From Acidobacteriota bacterium (GTDB lineage: Bacteria; Acidobacteriota; Terriglobia; Terriglobales; Acidobacteriaceae): 7,572 nucleotides of DNA. Numbering within the stretch: the stretch's first letter is position 1; each line of letters opens with the position of its first letter. The stretch covers positions 1 to 7,572 of the forward strand of contig JAJXXG010000183.1 of the NCBI GenBank assembly GCA_021781255.1, written 5' to 3'. Both the position numbers and the translations under genes were made by a program. This document shows, piece after piece, positions 1-5,780 of this stretch. Under the pieces are notes generated by a model. It searched no databases. It was not told where the DNA came from and saw nothing but the letters and a program-made list of their open reading frames with translations.

Positions 1-661
1 TGTGCCCACACTGCTGGTCATCGCGATCCTGGTCCGGTTCACATCAAGCGGCCCAGTGCTGTTCATGCAAAAAAGGGTTGGCAGACAAGGCCGCCAGTTC
101 ACCATCTTCAAGTTCCGCACGATGAAGCACCTCGTTCGGGGCAGGCATCGTGCTGTCACTACCGCCGGAAATCAGCCATTTACGCCAATTGGCCCATTCC
201 TCCGGCGCTGGAAGTTGGATGAGCTTCCACAGCTATTCAACGTTCTTATCGGTGATATGAGCCTTATAGGACCTCGGCCCAAGCTGCCTGAGCACAGGGT
301 TGCTGACTTGCAATGCCGCCCAGGCATCACTGGCGCCGCTACGCTCGCCTTTGCACGAGAAGAAGCGGTACTCGCACGCCTCCCAAAGCAGCAGCTCGAC
401 GAACTCTATCAGTCAGTCGTTCTACCAGCCAAGCATAATCTGGACGTCACTTATATGGCGTCTGCTAGCCTCCGATCCGATCTCAAGCTGATTCTTGACA
501 CGGTTCTCAGGCGCTGGAGCAACGCGTGGATCGAGGAACTTCTGATCACCCATGTTCCGGAAGTTGCATGTGCTGCCCCAACCGCCAGAATCTTCCATTT
601 CTCGCACGCCGATCTCGGGACCAATAGAAAGCCCGCCAGGGCCGCGGCTCCGCACGACTAA
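1..661 (+). CDS. Bacterial sugar transferase (undecaprenyl-phosphate glycosyl-1-phosphate transferase), 5' truncated
   Basis: This is the catalytic part of a polyprenyl-phosphate sugar-1-phosphate transferase (PF02397 type), which starts exopolysaccharide, capsule or O-antigen synthesis on undecaprenyl phosphate at the inner membrane. Visible family signatures, numbered from the codon at base 2, are GPVLFMQKRVG (17-27), KFRTM (37-41), LDELPQLFNVLIGDMSLIGPRP (72-93, including the acidic pair D73-E74) and RPGITG (106-111). The C-terminal block around LPAKHNLDVTY also fits. The family's membrane-anchoring helix and its basic KR..D motif would lie before the visible residues, so the GTG at base 2 is unlikely to be the true start and the gene enters from the left edge. 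About 40 residues after the last conserved helix (175-219) are not typical and look like a variable tail. The sugar specificity cannot be read from sequence. Nothing links it functionally to the respiratory genes downstream. Confidence 0.93.
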   Translation, partial: VPTLLVIAILVRFTSSGPVLFMQKRVGRQGRQFTIFKFRTMKHLVRGRHRAVTTAGNQPFTPIGPFLRRWKLDELPQLFNVLIGDMSLIGPRPKLPEHRVADLQCRPGITGAATLAFAREEAVLARLPKQQLDELYQSVVLPAKHNLDVTYMASASLRSDLKLILDTVLRRWSNAWIEELLITHVPEVACAAPTARIFHFSHADLGTNRKPARAAAPHD

Positions 662-823
662 GCAGGCAGGCAACCTTAATCGACCCTTTTCGAGTCTGCC
701 CTATGCGGAGATTGGATCCCGGTCAGCTCTCATATGCTGCTCGGAGCCACCACTCCAGGGCCTCTCTGCTGCTTTCACCCTCGCTCCGGTTCTGTCTTTC
801 CATAGCCTTGCTGCCGCTTTAAA

Positions 824-1060
824 TCGCGTCTCCCACAGAGTGAACCGGACCTCTTGCGTGCATGGTAGTCTTATGAGCGTGGATGGGGTTGCCGGCACAT
901 ACGGCGAGGGCGCAAGCTGCCTCCGTCCAGCCACTTAACTCTAATTCCACCTTAGCCGTCTCATCGGCATTATTAAGCAGAAACAGGAGGTCACTCCGCG
1001 TCTCCTCCATGACAGGTTCGCCGGTCGCCGGCATTTCAGAGTCGGTCCGTTTGCAATCTG
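824..1060 (-). pseudogene. Possible decayed glycoside hydrolase C-terminal fragment
   Basis: Read on the minus strand, this stretch encodes ...SDLLFLLNNADETAKVELELSGW... and ends at a TAA near 824. The pattern of a beta strand followed by N-N/H-x-D-E and then hydrophobic alternation resembles the C-terminal beta-sandwich of beta-galactosidase-like glycoside hydrolases (typically ..FLLNHadE...V.L..). The sequence further upstream on the same strand does not continue the family in this frame. GPTLK, in another frame, could fit only after a frameshift. No ribosome binding site or intact N-terminal domain is present. I infer a gene remnant. A chance open frame is a real alternative, since the similarity covers only about 30 residues and was judged by eye. 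Confidence 0.22.
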
Positions 1061-1089
1061 TACCACAACAACGTTGGCTCGCAGTAAAA

Positions 1090-1127
1090 GGGCAGGCTTG
1101 TATCTCAGATTTATTGAGATTCTGCCC
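1090..1127 (-). terminator. Interrupted hairpin, possible minus-strand terminator
   Basis: GGGCAG (1090-1095) pairs with CTGCCC (1122-1127), and ATCTCA (1102-1107) pairs with TGAGAT (1115-1120). The result is a two-part stem with a 7-nt apical loop and an asymmetric 6/1 internal loop. On the minus strand the stem is followed directly by TTTT (complement of 1086-1089), as in a weak intrinsic terminator. On the plus strand there is no T-run. An 8-bp direct repeat, TAAAAGGG, flanks it (1085-1092 and 1130-1137). No minus-strand gene that would need this terminator is evident, so the role is uncertain. Confidence 0.25.
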
Positions 1128-1250
1128 GCTAAAAGGGAATTCAGGCAGTGCTCGGGTAAGATTCCATGCACCCGAGGCACCCTGCAACCGTATATGATGC
1201 TGAACACGCCGTACGGAAGGTTCTTCACCGGCGTTTGAAATTTGTCCCGC

Positions 1251-1317
1251 GTTTCGGCGCGGGCTCGGGCTCGGATAGCGAATCCGCGCGAAACCAAATA
1301 GCAAGGGGATTGGTTTC
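1251..1317 (+). promoter_or_regulatory. Two overlapping, mutually exclusive inverted repeats upstream of coxB
   Basis: Hairpin A pairs GTTTC (1251-1255) and GCGCGG (1257-1262) with CCGCGC (1284-1289) and GAAAC (1290-1294). This gives 11 base pairs with one bulged G at 1256 and a 21-nt loop, which itself contains CGGAT/ATCCG partners. Hairpin B is a perfect 8-bp repeat, GAAACCAA (1290-1297) with TTGGTTTC (1310-1317), and a 12-nt loop. GAAAC at 1290-1294 is shared, so only one of the two can form at a time. The element lies about 155-220 nt upstream of the coxB start. It could be a leader-RNA switch or a protein-binding dyad. No T-run follows either stem, so transcription attenuation by simple termination is not supported. 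Confidence 0.35.
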
Positions 1318-1353
1318 AGACGGAGATCCATGACTCTGCGGCCCTCGGTCGGG

Positions 1354-1455
1354 GAATGCCGTGCTTGCTCACCCCGGCATTCGTCGAACCATTAGCCCTG
1401 CACGCTACCGGGCATTTGCCGCTCGCAACCCCATCGGCTTCCCGGGCATTGCCCG
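1354..1455 (+). repeat. GGCATT dyad repeats before coxB
   Basis: GGCATT occurs at 1376, 1411 and 1445, spaced 35 and 34 bp apart, and an inverted copy (GAATGCC) lies at 1354-1360. The first copy and the inverted copy form a 7-bp stem (1354-1360 with 1376-1382). The second is a small dyad, GGCA-TT-TGCC (1411-1420). The third is CGGGC-ATT-GCCCG (1443-1455), ending 11 nt before the coxB ribosome binding site. Near-regular spacing of similar dyads directly upstream of an operon fits operator sites for a dimeric regulator, but in GC-rich DNA such short matches can be chance. Confidence 0.3.
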
Positions 1456-1473
1456 CGATTCTGACGAGGACCA

Positions 1474-2571
1474 ATGATGTCTCTGTGCATGATTCTGGAA
1501 ACAGCTGAGAAAGTGCTCTCCGGCAGTTCGCGCGCAGCCGCTCTTGCGCCCTCCTCGTTGGCCGGCGTGACCCATTCCCCTCTACGCCCCTCGCCCGCCC
1601 TTCTCGCGAATAGTCTCTTTTCTTCGCCCACCAACATCTTTGCCCCTGAGGCCACGCCCGCGCAGTCCATCTTCGGCCTCTCCATCTTCGTTCTCGCCAT
1701 CTGTGCTGTCATCTTCCTCGTCGTCGGCGGCCTCCTTCTTTACGTCATCATCCGTTACCGCCACCGCCCGCACGACTCCGACCGCGAACCTCCGCAAATC
1801 TACGGCAGCAATCAGGTTGAGCTCTCCTGGACCGTTATTCCCGTCATCATCATCGTCGTACTCTTCCTCACCACGACGCGCGTCATTTTCCTCACTGAGC
1901 ACGCGCCGCGCCCCAAGGACGCGCTCGATGTCACCGTCATTGGCCACCAGTTCTGGTGGGAATACCGCTATCCCAAGCTCGGCATTGTCACCGCCAATGA
2001 GCTGCACATTCCTGTCAGCAATCCCAGCGCCCCCCTGCCCACTTACCTCACCATGGAATCGGCGGACGTCGACCACAGCTTCTGGGTCCCTTCCCTCGCC
2101 GGCAAAATGGACGTGCTTCCCAACAAGATCAACGTCATGTGGCTCGACCCGCAAAAACCCGGCATCTATCTCGGCCAGTGCGCGCAGTACTGCGGCGTCC
2201 AGCACGCCAAAATGCTCATCCGCGTCTACGCAGACACGCCGGCCCAGTTCGCAGCGTGGGTTGCCAACCAGAAGCGCCCAGCCGTGAATGATCCGGCTGT
2301 TGCCGACGGTCGCCGCGTCTTCTTTCATAACGCCTGCATTGACTGTCACGCCATCCAGGGGACCGTGGCCCATGGCACCTTCGGCCCCGATCTCACGCAT
2401 CTTGCAAGCCGCGACACCATCGCCTCCGGCTCCGTACCGCTCACGCCGGACAACCTCCGCTCGTTTATTGATAATCCGGCAACCTTCAAGCCCGGCGCGC
2501 TCATGCCCGCCATGCACCTCAACAACCACGACCTCAACGCCGTTACGCAGTATCTTCTGTCGCTCCGTTAA
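1474..2571 (+). CDS. coxB: Cytochrome c oxidase subunit II with fused C-terminal cytochrome c (caa3 type)
   Basis: Subunit II accepts electrons at the membrane surface and passes them through CuA to heme a. The 365 residues contain two membrane helices (about 65-94 and 118-140), the aromatic GHQFWWEY patch (157-164), and a cupredoxin domain with the CuA ligands H201, C236, C240, H244 and M247. A class I cytochrome c domain follows, with heme motif CIDCH (288-292) and distal Met in LMPAM (M344 or M347). The fused cytochrome marks a caa3-type enzyme. Position 238, normally Glu (CxExC), is Gln. An in-frame TGA at 1462 limits the start. GAGGA at 1466-1470 sits 6 nt from the ATG at 1477 but only 3 nt from that at 1474, so the start may be the second ATG. 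The first 55 residues have no clear signal peptide or lipobox. The stop lies 21 nt before ctaD. Confidence 0.96.
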   Translation: MMSLCMILETAEKVLSGSSRAAALAPSSLAGVTHSPLRPSPALLANSLFSSPTNIFAPEATPAQSIFGLSIFVLAICAVIFLVVGGLLLYVIIRYRHRPHDSDREPPQIYGSNQVELSWTVIPVIIIVVLFLTTTRVIFLTEHAPRPKDALDVTVIGHQFWWEYRYPKLGIVTANELHIPVSNPSAPLPTYLTMESADVDHSFWVPSLAGKMDVLPNKINVMWLDPQKPGIYLGQCAQYCGVQHAKMLIRVYADTPAQFAAWVANQKRPAVNDPAVADGRRVFFHNACIDCHAIQGTVAHGTFGPDLTHLASRDTIASGSVPLTPDNLRSFIDNPATFKPGALMPAMHLNNHDLNAVTQYLLSLR

Positions 2572-2581
2572 CTGCTCGCGG

Positions 2582-2587
2582 AGGAGG
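2582..2587 (+). promoter_or_regulatory. Strong ribosome binding site of ctaD
   Basis: A full AGGAGG lies 5 nt before the ATG at 2593. This is the best match to the anti-Shine-Dalgarno consensus in the operon and fixes the start of the catalytic subunit. Confidence 0.85.
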
Positions 2588-2592
2588 AACAA

Positions 2593-4278
2593 ATGGCCAC
2601 ACAAACATCGGCGACCGCAATTCCGGGCCAGGCTTCAGCAGGCTCTCCCGGCGGCTTCTTCGCCATCGTCACGGACTGGGTCACCACCGTCGATCACAAG
2701 AAGATCGGCATCATGTACATCGTCTATGCGCTTCTGTTCCTCGTCATCGCCGGCGTCGAGGCCCTGCTCATGCGCATCCAGCTCGCCGTGCCCAACAATC
2801 ATTTCGTCGATCCGGAGACCTTCAATCGCCTCTTCACCATGCACGGCACCACCATGGTCTTCTTCGTCGGCATGCCCATCCTTTTCGGATTCGGCAATTA
2901 CCTTGTCCCGCTCATGATTGGCGCGCGCGACATGGCTTTTCCGCGGTTGAACGCCTTCAGCTTCTGGATCTCCGCTTTCGCCGGCTTCCTGCTCTACTTC
3001 AGCTACTTTGCCGGCAGCGGCCTTTACGGTGCCGGCACCGCGCCTGATGTGGGCTGGTTTGCCTATGCCCCTCTCACGGCGCGCGTTTTCTCGCCTGGCC
3101 ACTCCACGGATTACTGGACGCTCAGCATTCTGCTCAGCGGTGTCGGCTCGCTCGGCACGGCGCTCAACATCGTCGCCACCACCCTCTGCATGCGCTGCAA
3201 GGGAATGAAGCTCAGCCGTCTTCCCCTGCTCGTTTGGCTTTACATGGTCACCAGTTGCATCGCATTTGTCGCCATCAGCCCACTCACCGCCGCACAGGTC
3301 ATGCTTCTTATCGATCGCTACCTCGGCGGCCACTTCTTTGATACACAGGCCGGCGGCTCTGCTGTCCTTTGGATGCACTTCTTCTGGATCTTCGGCCACC
3401 CTGAGGTCTACATCCTCGTCCTGCCCGCATTTGCATTCGCCAACGAAATCATTCCCGTCTTTTCGCGCAAGGCCATCTTCGGTTATCCCGCCATGGTTGC
3501 AGCCACTGTCGGCATCGGCTTCATCTCCCTCGGCGTCTGGGCCCACCACATGTTCACTGTTGGCCTCGGCCCGAATGCCAACGCCTTCTTCGTCTTCGCC
3601 ACCATGGTTATTGCTGTACCTACTGGCATCAAAATCTTTAACTGGCTAGCCACAATGTGGGGCGGCAACATCCACTTTGACACCCCAATGATGTTCTCCA
3701 TTGGTTTTCTCTTCCAGTTCCTCGTCGCCGGCCTCACCGGCGTCATGCTCGCCGCTGCACCCTTTGACTGGCAGCTCGGCAACTCCTACTTCGTTGTCGC
3801 CCACTTCCATTACGTTCTGGTCGGCGCAATCCTCTTCATGATCTTTGCGGCGTTCTACTATTGGTACCCGAAGATGACTGGCCGCATCCTCTCCGAGAAG
3901 CTCGGCAAGTGGCACTTCTGGCTCTTCCTCATCGGCTTCCACATCACCTTTGACTTGATGCACATCCCCGGTTTGCTCGGAATGCCCCGCCGCATTTACA
4001 CCTATGAGGCCGATCGCGGCTGGGCCATCTGGAACATGATCATCTCCAGCGGTGCATTCATTCAGGCCATCGCCTCGTTGCTCTTCGTCTACAACCTCGT
4101 CTATTCATACTTCAAAGGCAAAATCGCCGGGCCTGACCCGTGGGATGCCTGGACCCTCGAGTGGTCCATCACCTCGCCTCCGCCCAGCTACAACTTCGCA
4201 ACCGAACCGGTCGTCGAAAGCCGCCGGCCTCTCTGGGACCTGAAACACCCCGAGGACCCCGACACCAGCTATGAATAA
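2593..4278 (+). CDS. ctaD: Cytochrome c oxidase subunit I (heme-copper oxidase, A1-like)
   Basis: This is the catalytic subunit, which reduces O2 to water at heme a3/CuB and pumps protons. At 561 residues it has normal length and about twelve membrane helices. Visible residues are the heme a ligands H84 and H406; heme a3 ligand H404; CuB ligands H269, H318 and H319; and the crosslinking Tyr Y273 in GHPEVY. E271 at the end of the D-channel is present, with the D-channel entry D113 and Asn N102 and N120. The K-channel Lys is K347 (PTGIK), and the heme propionate arginines are R466-R467. The GHPEVY glutamate places it in the A1 group. The usual HDTY before the heme ligands (R. sphaeroides H411-D412) reads GNSY (396-399), so both subunit I ligands of the interface Mg/Mn site are missing. 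The C-terminal DPWDAWTLEW and SPPPSYNF motifs are typical. It lies between subunits II and III in one operon. Confidence 0.98.
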   Translation: MATQTSATAIPGQASAGSPGGFFAIVTDWVTTVDHKKIGIMYIVYALLFLVIAGVEALLMRIQLAVPNNHFVDPETFNRLFTMHGTTMVFFVGMPILFGFGNYLVPLMIGARDMAFPRLNAFSFWISAFAGFLLYFSYFAGSGLYGAGTAPDVGWFAYAPLTARVFSPGHSTDYWTLSILLSGVGSLGTALNIVATTLCMRCKGMKLSRLPLLVWLYMVTSCIAFVAISPLTAAQVMLLIDRYLGGHFFDTQAGGSAVLWMHFFWIFGHPEVYILVLPAFAFANEIIPVFSRKAIFGYPAMVAATVGIGFISLGVWAHHMFTVGLGPNANAFFVFATMVIAVPTGIKIFNWLATMWGGNIHFDTPMMFSIGFLFQFLVAGLTGVMLAAAPFDWQLGNSYFVVAHFHYVLVGAILFMIFAAFYYWYPKMTGRILSEKLGKWHFWLFLIGFHITFDLMHIPGLLGMPRRIYTYEADRGWAIWNMIISSGAFIQAIASLLFVYNLVYSYFKGKIAGPDPWDAWTLEWSITSPPPSYNFATEPVVESRRPLWDLKHPEDPDTSYE

Positions 4279-4290
4279 CCTTCGCCGTCC

Positions 4291-4295
4291 AGGAG
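4291..4295 (+). promoter_or_regulatory. Ribosome binding site fixing the GTG start of coxC
   Basis: AGGAG lies 7 nt before GTG at 4303. The in-frame TTG at 4297 is only 1 nt past it and so cannot be the start. There is no ATG in frame near the N-terminus before Met25. Confidence 0.75.
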
Positions 4296-4302
4296 TTTGC
4301 CT

Positions 4303-4899
4303 GTGAGTTCCGCCGTCGCAATCCCGCACCAGCCCGCTGAAGAGTGGTCACAGCCTTCGCGCGGCATTGTCGGCATGGTCTGCCTCATTGCTGCCGAGTC
4401 CGCCATCTTCATCATCTTCGTCGTGGCCTACATCTTTTACACCGGCAAAAGCCTTACCGGGCCGCAGCCCAGCCAGGTGCTTGAGCTGCCCATCTTCGCC
4501 ACCGTATGTCTGCTCTCCAGCAGCCTCACCGTTCATTTCTCGGTGCATGACCTCCGTCTTGGCAAAATCGCACGCAGCGCATGGTGGTTGGCTGCCACCA
4601 TCCTTCTCGGCGGCATCTTCATCGCCAATACGGCCCTCGAATGGTACAAGCTCATCTATCACGACGGCCTCACCATCCGCACCAATCTCTTCGGCACCAC
4701 CTTTTATTCGCTCGTCGGCCTGCACGCGTCGCACGTCATCGTCGGCCTCATCATGCTCAGCCTCGCGCTCATCTTTGCCCTGCGCGGCAAAGTCACCTCG
4801 CATCACGCTGAGCGCCTTGAGGTGCTTTCGCTCTACTGGCATTTCGTCGACGCAGTCTGGGTCGTCGTCTTCACCGTCGTTTACGTTCTCGGCCGCTGA
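4303..4899 (+). CDS. coxC: Cytochrome c oxidase subunit III, short five-helix form
   Basis: Subunit III stabilises the catalytic subunit and supports proton delivery; it carries no redox centre. From the GTG start it has 198 residues and five predicted membrane helices (about 21-45, 64-83, 94-112, 131-158, 178-196). This matches the short bacterial form that lacks the first two helices of mitochondrial COX3. Family signatures are AESAIF with the conserved buried Glu (E32), GTTFYSLVGLHASHVIVG (131-148, with H141 and H144) and SLYWHFVDAVWVVVF (176-190). It starts 24 nt after the ctaD stop. The next gene follows 20 nt after its stop, so it is clearly part of the operon. The length and motif set leave little doubt about the family. 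Confidence 0.95.
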   Translation: MSSAVAIPHQPAEEWSQPSRGIVGMVCLIAAESAIFIIFVVAYIFYTGKSLTGPQPSQVLELPIFATVCLLSSSLTVHFSVHDLRLGKIARSAWWLAATILLGGIFIANTALEWYKLIYHDGLTIRTNLFGTTFYSLVGLHASHVIVGLIMLSLALIFALRGKVTSHHAERLEVLSLYWHFVDAVWVVVFTVVYVLGR

Positions 4900-4919
4900 G
4901 GCCTAACGCGAGGTACGCA

Positions 4920-5780
4920 ATGGAACATAAAAGCGAGTCCGGTCATCCCCTGGTCCACATGCCGTTGCCCACGGCCTGGCCCATCGTGCTGGCCCTCGGC
5001 CTCACGCTCGTCATCACAGGAATGGTCACCAGCGGCTACGTCAGCATTCTCGGAGCGGTTATGACGCTCGCCGGCAGCATCGGCTGGTTCCGCAACGTTC
5101 TGCCAGAGGAAGACCACCTGATGGTTGAGGCCGTCGAGGAACCCGTCGTCATTGAGAGCGCCCGCAAATCCATTGAGCGCCTGCCCATTGGCCCACTGCA
5201 CCGCAAAATGATCCCTGTCGAAACCTTCCAGATCACCACGGGGATCAAAGGCGGCATCGCCGGCGGCATCGCCATGATTGTTCCTGCCACCGCCTTCAGC
5301 CTTATCAAGTACCACAGCCTCTGGTACGCCATGAACCTCATGGCCGCGGGTGGCTTCGTCAGCTGGGCCCACCAAAGCAACGCATTTCTCGCTGCCTTTC
5401 ATCTCCGCGGCCTGCTTGCCGCGCTCGCCATTCACACCGTGGCCTCGCTGCTTGTCGGCCTGCTCTACGGCGCAATGCTTCCCATGTTCCCCAGGTGGCC
5501 CATCCTCACCGCCGGCTTCCTCGCGCCGCTGCTCTGGACCGGCCTGCTCGCATCCACCCTCAACATCGTCAGCCCCATCCTCAATGACCGTATTGACTGG
5601 TGGTGGTTTGTGCCCTCGCAAATCGCCTTCGGCCTTGTCTGCGGCTTCGTCGTCAATCTCCAGGCAAAGGTACGCACGCCGCAGTTCCAGGCGCTGCCCT
5701 TTGCCGTCCGCGCCGGTCTTCACGGCGCAATTCCCGAGGTCGATGATGACGACCCAACCCACGGAAAGGACGCGCAATGA
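4920..5780 (+). CDS. Membrane protein with oxidase subunit IV-like N-terminus and an unrecognised four-helix domain
   Basis: The 286-residue protein has about six predicted helices. The first 60 residues form a two-helix hairpin (19-38, 39-57) that begins LPTAWPIVLALG and ends GSIGWFRNVLPEEDH. This resembles the small subunit IV of bacterial aa3/caa3 oxidases, and the position straight after coxC supports that role. An acidic linker (62-95) leads to four more helices (about 109-130, 165-187, 193-213, 228-247). This second part has a glycine-rich GIKGGIAGGIAM stretch and an IDWWWFVPSQIAFG motif (225-238). I do not recognise it with confidence; it vaguely recalls YagU/DUF1440-like small membrane proteins. 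No heme or metal motif is visible. GAGG at 4910-4913 lies 6 nt before the ATG. The stop overlaps the next start as ATGA. An accessory or assembly role for the oxidase or the oxidase-bc assembly is inferred from context alone. Confidence 0.8.
   Translation: MEHKSESGHPLVHMPLPTAWPIVLALGLTLVITGMVTSGYVSILGAVMTLAGSIGWFRNVLPEEDHLMVEAVEEPVVIESARKSIERLPIGPLHRKMIPVETFQITTGIKGGIAGGIAMIVPATAFSLIKYHSLWYAMNLMAAGGFVSWAHQSNAFLAAFHLRGLLAALAIHTVASLLVGLLYGAMLPMFPRWPILTAGFLAPLLWTGLLASTLNIVSPILNDRIDWWWFVPSQIAFGLVCGFVVNLQAKVRTPQFQALPFAVRAGLHGAIPEVDDDDPTHGKDAQ

Larger units (their letters stand above)
662..1473. other. Long intergenic region without a convincing intact gene
   Basis: Open frames of 60-170 codons occur on both strands, but none has a recognisable domain, a good ribosome binding site and coding-like codon use together. 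What can be seen is a possible decayed coding segment on the minus strand (about 824-1060), an interrupted hairpin (1090-1127), two overlapping inverted repeats (1251-1317), and a cluster of GGCATT dyads (1354-1455) just before coxB. No rho-independent terminator with a T-run follows the sugar transferase on the plus strand. No consensus promoter for the oxidase operon stands out; TATGAT at 1193-1198 is a fair -10 match but lacks a -35 at the right spacing. The base composition looks less GC-rich and less codon-biased than the downstream operon, which suggests that two unrelated segments are joined here. Confidence 0.6.

Noticed and set aside
665..700. GGCAG/CTGCC pair after the sugar transferase as a terminator
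   Set aside because: The stem is 5 bp with a 26-nt loop and only a 4-bp palindrome inside, and no T-run follows.
1193..1198. TATGAT as the -10 of the oxidase operon promoter
   Set aside because: No acceptable -35 is present at 16-18 bp upstream, and acidobacterial promoters are too poorly defined to call on one hexamer.
819..1331. 170-codon minus-strand open frame as an intact gene
   Set aside because: The first 85 residues look random and there is no ribosome binding site. Only the last part resembles a protein family, so at most a remnant is reported.
1582..2604. 340-codon minus-strand open frame opposite coxB
   Set aside because: It is exactly antisense to a well supported gene. The acidic/Val/Gly-rich product is what C-ending codons on the other strand produce, and it has no domain or ribosome binding site.
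2635..3549. 304-codon minus-strand open frame opposite ctaD
   Set aside because: Shadow of the biased codon use of ctaD; the composition is low-complexity (Asp/Glu/Gly/Ala) without motifs.
4297..4302. TTG at 4297 as the start of subunit III
   Set aside because: It lies 1 nt past the AGGAG motif; the GTG at 4303 has proper 7-nt spacing.
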